Origin: Pseudomonadota bacterium
Lineage (GTDB): Bacteria > Desulfobacterota > Syntrophia > Syntrophales > UBA8958
Direction: 5' to 3'
DNA length: 58,085 nt
Assembly (NCBI GenBank): GCA_030057915.1
Contig: JASGUC010000061.1
Coordinates: 1 to 58,085 of the forward strand
Under the pieces are notes generated by a model. It did not search any database. It was not told where the DNA came from and worked only from the letters and a program-made list of their open reading frames with translations. The position numbers were made by a program, and so were the translations under genes. Positions 10,497 to 20,240 of the stretch are shown piece by piece (position 1 is the first letter of the stretch; each line of letters opens with the position of its first letter).

Positions 10497-12017
10497 ATGA
10501 ATCCCCTGGGCAAGAGCGCACCCCGCCAACGAAACCGCGCCTATCTCCACAGGGGCCCCGGAACGGCGACCCGAGAAGGGCGGCGGGAAGGCGGCGCCCT
10601 CCGCGCCGTCCTGTCCGTGCTGCTGCTTGCCGCATTCTTCTTCACGACGGCCGCCCCGGCGGCAGCCGGACCGCCGCTGCCCGATCCCGACCGCCTTTCC
10701 TATCCCCCCCTTCGTTTTTCCCCGCCCGTTCCCGAGCATTTCACCACGGCCAACGGTCTGGAGGTGTATTTTCTCCCGAACCGGGAACTGCCGGTGGTGC
10801 AGGCGACCCTGCTGGTCAAATCCGGGGCCATGTACGATGAGCAGGGAAAGGAGGGAACAGCGGAGCTGACGGCGACGCTCATGCGTGCGGGGGGGACGAA
10901 AGACATGGCGCCGCGGTCCCTCGACGACACCCTCTCCTCCCTGGCGGCGACCATCGAACCCTCCGTCGGGATGGAACGGACACAGTGGGCCTTGTTTTCC
11001 CTGCGCAAGGATTTCGCGAAGGTATGGGGCATCTTCCACCAGATTCTCCGGACACCCCGGTTCGATTTGGAGAGGCTGGCGCTCCTCAAGGAGCTGAAGG
11101 GCGAGGAGATCAGGAGGCTGCCCGACGATCCGCAGCACTGGGCCTTCAAGGAGTTTTTCCGCCTCCTGCACCAGGGAAATCCTCGGGGAAGACTCCCTAA
11201 GGTATCGACTTTGAAAGACATTACCCGGGAGGACATCGAGAGTTGCCATCGGCGCCACTACAGCCCGGACAATATGTTCCTGGCCATTTCCGGCGCTATC
11301 GACCGGGAAGAAGTGGAACGGATCGTGGCGGAGACATTCGGCGCCTGGCCGGCAAGAAGCGGTCGGACGCCGGTGGCGCCTCCGTCGTCGTCCTTCCCGG
11401 GGGCAAAATATTATCTGCTCAAGGATTCACCGCAGACGATAACCCTCATCGGCCGGCCGGCGCCGACAAAGCAATCGCCGGATTATTTCCCCTTTGACGT
11501 GGCGGACCATATCCTGGGGAGCGGAGGTTTCCGCTCGCGAATCTTCCAGCAGGTGCGCACCGACCGGGGACTGGCCTACGCCACCGGGAGCTTCTACCGG
11601 GCCCGGGAGGACTACGGCGTCTTCGGGGCCTATGCCATAACCAAGACCTCCGCCGCCGCCGAGGCCTTGACGGCGATTCAGGACCTCGTGCGGACCGTCC
11701 GCCTAAGCGGCGTTACCTCCGAAGAGACGGCCCGGGCAAAGTCCTCGATCCTAAACAGCTTCCTGTTCTCCTTTACGACGCCCCAGCAGTTGGTCCAGCA
11801 GCAGGCGTCCCTGGCTTTTGAAGGCCTTCCGGCGGACTTTCTCTGGGAATACCGGGAAAGGGTCGCCCGACTGACCGTGGCGGACATCGACCACGCCGCC
11901 GCCCGGTGGCTCGACCTCGATCGCTCCCTGATCCTCATGCTGGGCAGCGAGGGGGGATACGAGGAGATAAAAAAGACACATCCGGACTTCAAGATTATAA
12001 AGGTGAGCCATGATTGA
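10497..12017 (+). CDS. M16 family peptidase-like protein (inactive subunit)
   Basis: The 506-residue product is the second half of an M16 pair. It has a long basic N-terminus followed by a signal-like helix (ALRAVLSVLLLAAFFFTTAAPAAA, about residues 36-58). The position of the zinc motif reads GTAELTATL, so the HxxEH residues are missing. The C-terminal substrate-binding motif is kept (GGFRSRIFQQVRTDRGLAYA). Adjacent active/inactive genes of this sort typically form heterodimers. It starts 2 nt after the active gene and overlaps the M20 gene by 8 nt. Confidence 0.9.
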   Translation: MNPLGKSAPRQRNRAYLHRGPGTATREGRREGGALRAVLSVLLLAAFFFTTAAPAAAGPPLPDPDRLSYPPLRFSPPVPEHFTTANGLEVYFLPNRELPVVQATLLVKSGAMYDEQGKEGTAELTATLMRAGGTKDMAPRSLDDTLSSLAATIEPSVGMERTQWALFSLRKDFAKVWGIFHQILRTPRFDLERLALLKELKGEEIRRLPDDPQHWAFKEFFRLLHQGNPRGRLPKVSTLKDITREDIESCHRRHYSPDNMFLAISGAIDREEVERIVAETFGAWPARSGRTPVAPPSSSFPGAKYYLLKDSPQTITLIGRPAPTKQSPDYFPFDVADHILGSGGFRSRIFQQVRTDRGLAYATGSFYRAREDYGVFGAYAITKTSAAAEALTAIQDLVRTVRLSGVTSEETARAKSSILNSFLFSFTTPQQLVQQQASLAFEGLPADFLWEYRERVARLTVADIDHAAARWLDLDRSLILMLGSEGGYEEIKKTHPDFKIIKVSHD

Positions 12018-13254
12018 TGAAAAGGCCTTTCAACGGGTAGCGGGGAGGATCGATGCCTATCGTCGGGAGATGATCGGCCTGCAGATTGCCTTGACCGCCG
12101 TTCCGGCCATTGCCCCGGAAAACGGCGGCGACGGCGAAGCCGCCAAGGCGGAGATGCTCCGCGCCTATCTTGCCCAGCGGCACCTCGGCGAAATCGAGGT
12201 GATTACCGCCCCGGACGATCGCGTTTCATCGGGGGGACGCCCCAACCTGATCCTCCGCCGGCCCGGCGACGATGCGGTTCGCCATACCTGGATCATCAGC
12301 CATCTCGATATCGTGCCCCCGGGAGAGGCGGGCCTCTGGGACGCGGACCCTTATCGGGCCTATGTGCGGGACGGTCGCCTCTACGGAAGGGGAACGGTGG
12401 ACAACCAGCAGGATCTGGTCGCCTCCCTCTTCGCCTTTCGGGCGTGCCACGAGGAAGGCGCGCCTACCTCTCGGGCCCCCGGGCTGATCTTCGTCGCCGA
12501 TGAGGAGACGGCCAGTCGTTACGGTCTGGATTACCTTCTGCGACATCCCCGCAATCCTATCCGAAGGACGGACCTGATCTGCGTGCCTGACTCGGGCAAC
12601 GAAACGGGCGATTTGATCGAGGTGGCGGAGAAGAGCATCCTCTGGGTCCGTTTTCGGACCTTGGGCAAACAGTGCCACGGCAGCAAGCCCCATCTGGGGA
12701 AGAACGCCTTTCTCGCCGCCTCCCATCTGACCGTTCGTTTACACTCTCTTCTGCCCCAGCGCTTCCCCGCATCCGATCCCCTTTTCGATCCCCCGGAAAG
12801 CACCTTCGAGCCCACTCGCAAGGATGCCAATGTGCCGAACGTGAACACCATTCCCGGCGAAGACAACTTTTACATGGATTGCCGGATCCTCCCGAGATAT
12901 GAACTGGAATCCGTCAAGGCGGCCATGAACGAAACGGCCCGGGTCGTCGAGCATGAACTGGGGGTGACCATCGAGATCGTTCCCGTTCAGGAGGTGCAGG
13001 CGCCGCCGGCCACGGATTCCGACGCCCCCATCGTCTTGGCCCTGCAAGAGGCGATTGCGGCGGTTTATGGGGTCCAGGCCGAGCCGCGGGGAATCGGCGC
13101 CGGCACGGTGGCGGCCTACCTGCGCCAGCGGGATTACCCGGCGGCGGTCTGGTGCCGGACGACCCCGATGGCCCACCAGCCGAACGAGTTCTGCCTCATC
13201 GACGACATGGTGGGCAACGCGAAGGTCTTTGCGCATCTCTTTCTCCAGGAATGA
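12010..13254 (+). CDS. M20 family metallopeptidase
   Basis: The 414-residue protein is a dinuclear-zinc exopeptidase/deacylase of the M20 family. Metal and catalytic motifs are SHLDIVPPG, RGTVDNQQD, DEETASRYG, the aspartate in VPDSGNE and the late histidine in MAHQPNEF. There is no signal peptide, so it should be cytosolic. It overlaps the upstream M16 gene by 8 nt, suggesting coupled translation. Exported M16 proteins followed by a cytosolic M20 enzyme would suit stepwise peptide breakdown, although the substrate is not known. Confidence 0.92.
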   Translation: MIDEKAFQRVAGRIDAYRREMIGLQIALTAVPAIAPENGGDGEAAKAEMLRAYLAQRHLGEIEVITAPDDRVSSGGRPNLILRRPGDDAVRHTWIISHLDIVPPGEAGLWDADPYRAYVRDGRLYGRGTVDNQQDLVASLFAFRACHEEGAPTSRAPGLIFVADEETASRYGLDYLLRHPRNPIRRTDLICVPDSGNETGDLIEVAEKSILWVRFRTLGKQCHGSKPHLGKNAFLAASHLTVRLHSLLPQRFPASDPLFDPPESTFEPTRKDANVPNVNTIPGEDNFYMDCRILPRYELESVKAAMNETARVVEHELGVTIEIVPVQEVQAPPATDSDAPIVLALQEAIAAVYGVQAEPRGIGAGTVAAYLRQRDYPAAVWCRTTPMAHQPNEFCLIDDMVGNAKVFAHLFLQE

Positions 13255-13307
13255 ACCGTTTCCTCGGTCGGGAAAGGATCGAGGGACGGCGGCGGCGGCA
13301 TGAAACG

Positions 13308-13337
13308 CCGGGGAGCGAGAAGCTATGCCGCTCCCGG
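13308..13337 (+). terminator. Possible stem-loop after the M20 gene
   Basis: CCGGGGAGC (13308-13316) can pair with GCTCCCGG (13330-13337) with one bulged G and a 13-nt loop, about 50 nt after the M20 stop codon. There is no T-run, so it would be a weak intrinsic terminator at best. Confidence 0.3.
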
Positions 13338-13349
13338 TAGGCCCCGCAC

Positions 13350-13449
13350 GGTAAATTTGTTCTATCTCTAAGGGGCTGAAAACAAGACGTGCCTCAATTT
13401 TTAGTAGATCATTCAAGATCAACTACTTACATTGAGAACAAATTTACCC
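13350..13449 (+). repeat. R4 element, copy 1
   Basis: Positions 13379-13449 are nearly identical, in inverted orientation, to 20028-20099: only a few mismatches and one 1-nt gap over about 71 nt. The shared part includes AGTAGATCATTCAAGATCAA and ends GAACAAATTTACCC. This copy also begins with GGTAAATTTGTTCT (13350-13363), the exact inverse of its end AGAACAAATTTACC (13435-13448), giving a 99-bp unit with 14-bp terminal inverted repeats. It lies between the M20 gene and phoH. No ORF across it is conserved between copies. The rest of 13255-13796 holds only the promoter and hairpins listed separately. Confidence 0.85.
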
Positions 13450-13469
13450 TGGGAGGCCCCGTGATTCAT

Positions 13470-13498
13470 TTGACGGGGCGGCCTATCTCTGACATAAT
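13470..13498 (+). promoter_or_regulatory. Sigma-70-type promoter upstream of phoH operon
   Basis: A -35 box TTGACG and a -10 box CATAAT are separated by 17 nt, each one base from consensus. The promoter starts exactly 20 nt after R4 copy 1. Transcription would begin near 13505 and give a leader of about 290 nt before phoH. A weaker TAGAAT at 13713-13718 could serve a second start. Confidence 0.6.
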
Positions 13499-13796
13499 GC
13501 CGCGGCCTGTTGGAGACGACGACGGCCCCGGACGCCGGGGGATGCCCCTGAGGATAGGGCTTTCATCCGCCAGGCGCCCGTTTGACGAAATCCCGAGCTT
13601 GCGGCATAGTTGGAGAAGCGCAAACCGGAAAATATTTAGCGCCAACCATGGCATCCAGAAGGGGGGATTTTCGTGCGCAATGAAAAGATGGTTGGCCCGG
13701 ATCGCCGGCATGTAGAATTAAGGTGTTAGAAGGTCTCAAGATGAGAATGTCAAGATTGTTGCGTCATCTTCTTCGCGACGCGCCCCAGGGCTGACC

Positions 13797-14789
<993 letters not shown>

Positions 14790-14801
14790 GGATATCACGC
14801 C

Positions 14802-17225
14802 ATGATCACATGGAAAGAGATAGCCGCCAAGCTCGCATACGAAATCCGGAGGCCCTTTGCGCGGCCCGACCTGATCCCGGCGTTTCTCATGGATCCCGTC
14901 CGGCAGCGTTGGCTTATCCTCGTGCTGTTGAGCCTGGCCCTCACCGCCATGCTGCTGCCCACGGCAACCGTCATAGCCCCCCGTTATAAACTTGGCGCCA
15001 TTGCGGATAAAAACATCAAGGCGGATCGGGACTTTCTCGTCGAGGAACGGGCGGCGACGGAATTGAAACGCCTGGAAGCGGCGCAATCCTCCCGCAACAT
15101 CTTCGATTTAGACGATACGGTGCCGCCGCGGATACGGGACAACGTCATGAAGGCCTTTCTGGCGATTCAGGAGACGGCAAGGAAGACCGCCGCCGAGACG
15201 ACGGAGGCGTCCCGCGTCGCCGCCGTCCAGAAGGAAAGGATTCTGGTCGTCTTGGAGCAGTACCTGGGGGCGCGCCTTTCCGATCAGGACTACGCGACGC
15301 TCGCCGGGCATCGTTTTTCATCCGAGATCGCCGATCGCATCGCCGAGGTCATCTCCCTGGTCTATCAGGACAAGCTGATCACCAATGTCGAGTTTTCCAC
15401 GCTGGAATACGAACGGGGTCTGATCGTGAAGAATGTCCGCACCCGCGCCGAGCGGGAGGAAAACAAGGTCGATGAAATCCTCCAGATGCACGACGCCAAG
15501 AGGATTTTAAGACAAGAGGTCGCGGCGGCCATGACGGAGGACGGGGAACCCCTGAAGAGAACGGTGATCAATATAGGGGAAAAACTCTTGCAGCCGAACC
15601 TTACCTTCAATCGCCTGGAGTCGGAACAGCGTCGGCAGGCGGCGGTGGAGTCTGTAAAGCCGGTGTATTTCGAGGTGCAGAAAAACGAGATGATCGTCCG
15701 GGAGGGGGAGAAGATCGACATTGTGGACCTGGACAAACTAAACGCCTTCTTCCGGGAGCAGCGTCAGCAGAAAATCTCCCGTTATGCCGGATTCATGGGG
15801 ATGTTTTTCCTGCTCCTGGCCCTGACGACGGCCTTGCTGTTCCTCTCCCGAAAGGCATTGGGGCCTCGGGATATTCAACCGGGACCCAATCTCCGGCTGT
15901 TGTGTCTCGCCATAATCATCCTTCTCCAGGTTGCGCTCATCAAGGCGGCGATCTTCCTTTCCGACGCCGTCCCACAGGCCATGCCTTTCCTTTCGAAAGA
16001 GGCGATCATCTTTTCCACCCCCTTTGCCGTGGCCACCCTCTTGACCGCTTATCTTTTCAGTCGCCCCATCGCCCTGCTCATGTCGCTGCTGATAAGCTTC
16101 CTCATCCCCTTCCTCGTCTCCCTGCCGGCAGCATATCTGCCCCTGTTTGCCTTTCTGGGCTTTGTGATTATCATCTGTCGTAACGATCACTACCGACGAC
16201 GTTCCGTATTCATCAAAACGGGCCTGCTTTTGGGGATGAGCAACGGCGCGTTTATCCTCGCCATCGCCCTGCTGTCCGCCCATCCCCTCTCCGTGGACAC
16301 CCTTTGGAAAATAGCCTCCGGCTTCGCCGGCGGGGTGATGAGCGGCATCATCGTAGCCGGCATCAGTCCCATTTTCGAAACCGCCTTCGATTTTACCACC
16401 GACATCAAACTGCTGGAGCTGGCCAACCTCAACCAGCCGATTTTCCAACGGATGATAATGCAATCTCCCGGGAGCTACCATCACAGCATCATCGTGGGAT
16501 CCATGGTCGAGGCCGCCGCGGAGGCCATCGGAGCGGACCCTATTCTCAGCAAGGTCAGCGCCTATTACCATGACATCGGCAAGATGAAAAAGCCCGCTTA
16601 CTTCATCGAAAACCAGGACCGGGGCGAGAACCGCCACGACAAGCTCTCCCCCCGGATGAGCGCCCTGATCATCATTGCCCATGTAAAGGACGGATGCGAT
16701 CTCGCCGCCGACTACAAACTGGGAAGCAGGATCACCGACATCATCCGTCAGCATCACGGCACAAGCCTGGTGAGCTATTTTTACGAAAAGGCAAAGCGAG
16801 ACAAGACGCCTTCCATGCGATCGCTTCCGGAAAGCCATTTCCGCTATCCCGGACCGCGTCCTCAGACCCGTGAAGCCGCCCTGGTCCTCCTAGGAGACGT
16901 CGTCGAGGCCTCCTCCCGGACCCTCGAGGAGCCGACGCCCGCCCGGATCCGTAATCTCGTGCGGGATCGCATCGATAGGGTTTTCATGGATGGGCAGCTT
17001 GACGAGTGTCCCTTGACCCTAAAGGATTTGAATATCATCCAGGACAGTTTCGTCAGGACTCTCAACGGTATTTTCCATACGCGCATCAGCTACTACAACG
17101 ATGCCACGGGAAAGAATAACAAGCTGGCGCTAAAATCGTTCCATGAATATCCGGATCGAAAACCGACAGAAAAAAGCCCCCGTAAACACCCGGCAGATTC
17201 GCAACAGCATGGCGAAACTGCTTAG
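14802..17225 (+). CDS. pgpH: 7TM-HD family cyclic-di-AMP phosphodiesterase-like protein
   Basis: The 807-residue membrane protein has one N-terminal helix (about residues 34-53), a large extracytoplasmic 7TMR-HDED region (about 55-325), seven clustered helices (about 330-520) and a cytoplasmic HD domain. The HD motif YYHDIGKMKKP has its HD pair at about 590-591, and SPGSYHHS supplies earlier ligands. Family members such as PgpH hydrolyse cyclic-di-AMP. The gene sits between phoH and ybeY as in many bacteria. Its last 28 codons, a polar tail, overlap the ybeY reading frame by 83 nt. Confidence 0.9.
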   Translation: MITWKEIAAKLAYEIRRPFARPDLIPAFLMDPVRQRWLILVLLSLALTAMLLPTATVIAPRYKLGAIADKNIKADRDFLVEERAATELKRLEAAQSSRNIFDLDDTVPPRIRDNVMKAFLAIQETARKTAAETTEASRVAAVQKERILVVLEQYLGARLSDQDYATLAGHRFSSEIADRIAEVISLVYQDKLITNVEFSTLEYERGLIVKNVRTRAEREENKVDEILQMHDAKRILRQEVAAAMTEDGEPLKRTVINIGEKLLQPNLTFNRLESEQRRQAAVESVKPVYFEVQKNEMIVREGEKIDIVDLDKLNAFFREQRQQKISRYAGFMGMFFLLLALTTALLFLSRKALGPRDIQPGPNLRLLCLAIIILLQVALIKAAIFLSDAVPQAMPFLSKEAIIFSTPFAVATLLTAYLFSRPIALLMSLLISFLIPFLVSLPAAYLPLFAFLGFVIIICRNDHYRRRSVFIKTGLLLGMSNGAFILAIALLSAHPLSVDTLWKIASGFAGGVMSGIIVAGISPIFETAFDFTTDIKLLELANLNQPIFQRMIMQSPGSYHHSIIVGSMVEAAAEAIGADPILSKVSAYYHDIGKMKKPAYFIENQDRGENRHDKLSPRMSALIIIAHVKDGCDLAADYKLGSRITDIIRQHHGTSLVSYFYEKAKRDKTPSMRSLPESHFRYPGPRPQTREAALVLLGDVVEASSRTLEEPTPARIRNLVRDRIDRVFMDGQLDECPLTLKDLNIIQDSFVRTLNGIFHTRISYYNDATGKNNKLALKSFHEYPDRKPTEKSPRKHPADSQQHGETA

Positions 17226-17604
17226 GAATCTCGGTCAGGACCATGCGGAGGTGAGCCTGCTGCTGGTGGATGACGAGGGGATAAGGGAGATCAACCGCTC
17301 CTATCTTCAGCGCGATTATCCCACCAATGTGATTGCCTTTGCCATGCGTGAAGGCCCCCATGGCGAGTTGCACCCCCAGGTGCTGGGCGATATAGTCATT
17401 TCCGTGGAAACGGCTTGCCGGCAGGGGGCGGAGGGCGCGCTTTCCATGGCGGAGTCCCTGTCTTTCCTGATGATTCATGGTCTCCTCCATCTGCTGGGCT
17501 ACGACCACGAAGGAGGGGACCCCCGAGAACTCCGACGCATGGAGGATAAGGAAGACGAATTGTTCTTCCTCCTCCATGGCTTTTCCCTGCAACGGGACCT
17601 TTGA
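17143..17604 (+). CDS. ybeY: rRNA maturation RNase YbeY
   Basis: YbeY is a single-strand endoribonuclease that acts in 16S rRNA 3' processing and ribosome quality control. The zinc signature HGLLHLLGYDH lies at residues 112-122. The N-terminus MNIRIENRQ is the usual one, so the 83-nt overlap with pgpH appears genuine. The 153-residue length is normal. No clear ribosome binding site precedes the start, so translation may depend on coupling to pgpH. It is the last gene of the phoH operon and faces the metallo-beta-lactamase gene convergently. Confidence 0.95.
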   Translation: MNIRIENRQKKAPVNTRQIRNSMAKLLRNLGQDHAEVSLLLVDDEGIREINRSYLQRDYPTNVIAFAMREGPHGELHPQVLGDIVISVETACRQGAEGALSMAESLSFLMIHGLLHLLGYDHEGGDPRELRRMEDKEDELFFLLHGFSLQRDL

Positions 17605-17714
17605 AAATCCACGCTCTCCGGCGGCCCCGGCGGAATCCGGGGACCGGGCCGTCTTGGCGGCACGCTATTCCCGCATCCTTCGCAAGGACGAGAGCTTTGA
17701 ATAACCGCCATTTT

Positions 17715-17891
17715 TGTCATTTCGACCGAAGAAGGTCCAAAGTCCAAAGTCCATTTTGTCATTTCGACCGAAGGGAGAAATCCGCGCCCCGAATGTAATG
17801 AGGGATCTTAGGATTTCTCGTCGCCCGCGCTCCTTCGAAATGACATGAGGGTAGGACCGCGCTCCTCGAAATGACATTTTTCAAAGGTCTC
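17715..17891. repeat. R1 repeat cluster between ybeY and MBL gene
   Basis: A full R1 element occupies 17757-17845 (89 bp). It starts TGTCATTTCGACCGAAGGGA and ends TCCTTCGAAATGACA; inner arms GAGAAATCC and GGATTTCTC also pair, giving a long imperfect hairpin. A half arm lies at 17715-17731, followed by GGTCCAAAGTCCAAAGTCC; another arm is at 17861-17876. TTTTTCAAAGGTCTC (17877-17891) is an arm of the R2 family. This is most of the 349-nt gap between two convergent genes, where it could act as a bidirectional terminator. No gene is visible here. Confidence 0.9.
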
Positions 17892-17953
17892 AGGACCGCA
17901 GGGGGGGGCGCCGAGGCCGCCTCTCCCAGGTTCGGCGACGGCGCTCCGCCGGT

Positions 17954-18853
17954 TCAGCCGTTCATCGTCTTGGCGATGTGCTTGACCATCTGTCCGAACA
18001 CCCCGACGATTATCTCCGGGGCCAGAAAATAATCGGGATGGCGCACGTAGAGTTCTTCCGTGAGCAGACGGGATGTCCGGTCGATATCGCCCGTTTCCCG
18101 GTACACCGCTTCGATGCGGCGCCGTAGTTCCCCCGCGGCCTCGATGGTGTGTTGCACAAAATCACGGGCCTCCGCGCCGACGATGTAGCCGTAATGGTCC
18201 GCCCCGTAATACTCCACCTCGAGGGCCTTGAGCCGCTCCAGACTTTCCTGATACTGGGTATAATTCGAGTTTCCCGAGGGAAATATCGCCTCATCGATGG
18301 GGATCCCTCCGGCATCGGAGGGGAGAAGGGTCTTCAGTTCCGGGATGTAGGCGGAAATGGAACAGGAAGAGTGGCCGGGGGTTTCCAGGATCCTCACTTC
18401 CACATCGCCTACTTTCAGGACGTCCCCATCCCGAACGATGTCTCCCTGCACGTCGTCTCGCCAGTCCAGGTCGTGACGCGCCAGCACATCCGCGGCGCCC
18501 ATCTTTTCCGCCACCAGGCGGCTGAAGGCGTTCATGGTTTCCACGGCCTTCGGCATGGCGAGAATATCCCAGGCCCGCGAGGAGGCATAAACCTTCAACG
18601 CCGGATATTTCCTCTGGAAATATGGCGCGACGCCGACGTGATCGAAATGCGAATGGAGAATCAGCAGTGACGAGAGCTTCTCCCCATCGATGCCAAAGGC
18701 CTCCATCTGGGCCAGGACGTCCTCCAGGATGCAACTGATCCCGGCGCTGATGAGCATCGCTTCCCCATTGGCGGCCAACAGATACATCCCCGATTCCAGA
18801 CGTCCCAAATACCAGACCTTTTCGTTAACCCTGCTTGCGGTTCTGATTCTCAT
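17954..18853 (-). CDS. Metallo-beta-lactamase-fold hydrolase
   Basis: The 299-residue protein has the MBL metal motif HSHFDH (residues 67-72), a GHSSCS histidine further on, an aspartate in LLPSDAGG and a late histidine in GADHYGY. It resembles glyoxalase-II-like and other general MBL hydrolases; the substrate is unknown. There is no signal peptide. The start at 18853 is preceded by GGGAGGG, a strong ribosome binding site, so the longer in-frame reading upstream is not needed. It begins 13 nt after the stop of the PpiC lipoprotein gene and probably shares its promoter. Confidence 0.9.
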   Translation of the reverse strand: MRIRTASRVNEKVWYLGRLESGMYLLAANGEAMLISAGISCILEDVLAQMEAFGIDGEKLSSLLILHSHFDHVGVAPYFQRKYPALKVYASSRAWDILAMPKAVETMNAFSRLVAEKMGAADVLARHDLDWRDDVQGDIVRDGDVLKVGDVEVRILETPGHSSCSISAYIPELKTLLPSDAGGIPIDEAIFPSGNSNYTQYQESLERLKALEVEYYGADHYGYIVGAEARDFVQHTIEAAGELRRRIEAVYRETGDIDRTSRLLTEELYVRHPDYFLAPEIIVGVFGQMVKHIAKTMNG

Positions 18854-18866
18854 AATCCCTCCCCTG

Positions 18867-19943
18867 TCAGGAAATGTCCCCGACGGCAATGTGGGCCTTC
18901 TCCTTGAGTTGCCCCACAATTCGATTGAATGCCTCGTATTTCTTCCTCTCCTTCAGGTAGCCGGCAATCCGAAGCTTCGTGTTGTGATCGAGCTGCTGCG
19001 CCCTGGCCTGATGATGTTCAAGGACCTGGATGATATGGAATCCGTATTCCGTCTCCACGATGGGACCGATTTCCTTCTCCTTGCGGGAAAAGGCGGCTTC
19101 TTCGAAGGGCTTCGTCATCTGCCCCCTGGTGAAGGTCCCCAGGTCGCCCCCCTGCTCCTTGCTGGGGCAGGCGGAATTCTCCTTGGCCAACTCTCCGAAG
19201 TCCTTTCCGTCCAAGAGCTGTTGCCGCAGTTTCTCCGCCTTCTTCTTCCCCGTAAGCCTCGCCTGCTCGTCTTCCCCCTCCTTCTTGGGCACCAGGATAT
19301 GCCGTGCGTGAACCGCCTCGGGGATCTTGAATTTATCCTGGTTGCGTCGGTAGAACTCCTCTACTTCCTTCTCCGTCGGGGGGGTTTTGACATGTTTTTG
19401 ACTTTCGACAAGCTTGTTGACCTTTATCCCCAGGGCGACCTCCTTGCGGAGCCCTTCCCTGCCAAGACCACTCCTTTTCATCAAGTCATCCAGACCGGTG
19501 CCGGCGGGAAGATTCCTGCCCATTTCGGCCAGAGCGGCCTCGATCTCCCCTTCGGTCGCGGCGATGCCAAGACGGGTCACTTCCCTGGTCATCAACACCC
19601 GCAGCACGAAGTCATCCACGACCTGTTTTCTGATCATGCCGGTCATCCGGGCCGTCTGCTCCGGCGGGAGGGAAGGGGATAGGGCGGCCATTCTCTTTTG
19701 CACATCCGCATCCAGTTGCGCCCGGGTCATCCTTGCCCCGTCCACCTCGACGACAATATCCGTCGGGAGGCGCTTCCCCGCTCCCGCTGTCGTGGCCGCC
19801 TCGGGGGTCGCCGCCGGGTTGGAGGCAACGGCCGGGGGGGATTCATTCACCCCCCGGGGCAGTGGGGTCTCATCGGTGCGGCTGCATCCAGACGCCCCGG
19901 CCAGCAACGCCGCGACGATCAACGTCCAAACGATCCTTTTCAA
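18867..19943 (-). CDS. PpiC-type peptidyl-prolyl isomerase lipoprotein
   Basis: The 358-residue product starts LKRIVWTLIVAALLAGASGC, a lipoprotein signal with a lipobox cysteine near residue 20. A Pro/Ala-rich linker precedes a SurA/PrsA-like N-domain and a parvulin domain (HARHILVPKKEGE, CPSKEQGGDLGTFTRGQM, EYGFHIIQV). It should be a lipid-anchored periplasmic foldase for exported proteins. The start is taken as TTG at 19943, because GAGGAAGG lies 5 nt upstream. An in-frame extension to 19988 would place charged residues before the signal and contradicts this. Confidence 0.9.
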   Translation of the reverse strand: MKRIVWTLIVAALLAGASGCSRTDETPLPRGVNESPPAVASNPAATPEAATTAGAGKRLPTDIVVEVDGARMTRAQLDADVQKRMAALSPSLPPEQTARMTGMIRKQVVDDFVLRVLMTREVTRLGIAATEGEIEAALAEMGRNLPAGTGLDDLMKRSGLGREGLRKEVALGIKVNKLVESQKHVKTPPTEKEVEEFYRRNQDKFKIPEAVHARHILVPKKEGEDEQARLTGKKKAEKLRQQLLDGKDFGELAKENSACPSKEQGGDLGTFTRGQMTKPFEEAAFSRKEKEIGPIVETEYGFHIIQVLEHHQARAQQLDHNTKLRIAGYLKERKKYEAFNRIVGQLKEKAHIAVGDIS

Positions 19944-19977
19944 TTGGCCTTCCTCATCCTTTCCTCGTTTGGCCGTC

Positions 19978-20007
19978 AATATATGCACAATCGTAATGCC
20001 CCGTCAA
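19978..20007 (-). promoter_or_regulatory. Promoter of ppiC-MBL operon
   Basis: On the minus strand TTGACG (20002-20007) is followed after 18 nt by TATATT (19978-19983), both close to sigma-70 consensus. The -35 box is part of TTGACGGGGC, the same ten bases as at the phoH promoter, and lies exactly 20 nt after R4 copy 2. The predicted start is about 28 nt upstream of the TTG start codon. Confidence 0.6.
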
Positions 20008-20027
20008 GAAAGACAGGAACCCCTTCC

Positions 20028-20099
20028 GGGTAAATTTGTTCTCAATGTAAGTAGTTGATCTTGAATGATCTACTAAAACTGAGGCACGTTCTGTTTTTT
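20028..20099 (-). repeat. R4 element, copy 2
   Basis: Inverted copy of the 71-nt R4 core at 13379-13449, differing at a few positions and by one base in an A-run. The far end (20100 onward) does not carry the GGTAAATTTGTTCT terminal repeat seen in copy 1, so this copy may be truncated. It separates the divergent ppiC (minus) and MATE (plus) genes. Confidence 0.85.
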
Positions 20100-20240
20100 A
20101 AAATACAGGGAACATCGAGTTATTACTATGGCGCACCGTCGCCGCCGGCCCGGGGCCTGGGGGAACAAGCCGGCCATGTCCGCGGGCGGCAGAGATTAAC
20201 TGCTTGCAATCCCGTTTGCCTCCATGCTACCCCTCGGCCC

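Noticed and set aside
12739..13422. 227-codon minus-strand frame starting MILNDLLKIEA in R4
   Set aside because: The R4 copy at 20 kb breaks the same frame by a one-base change, and the rest mirrors the M20 gene.
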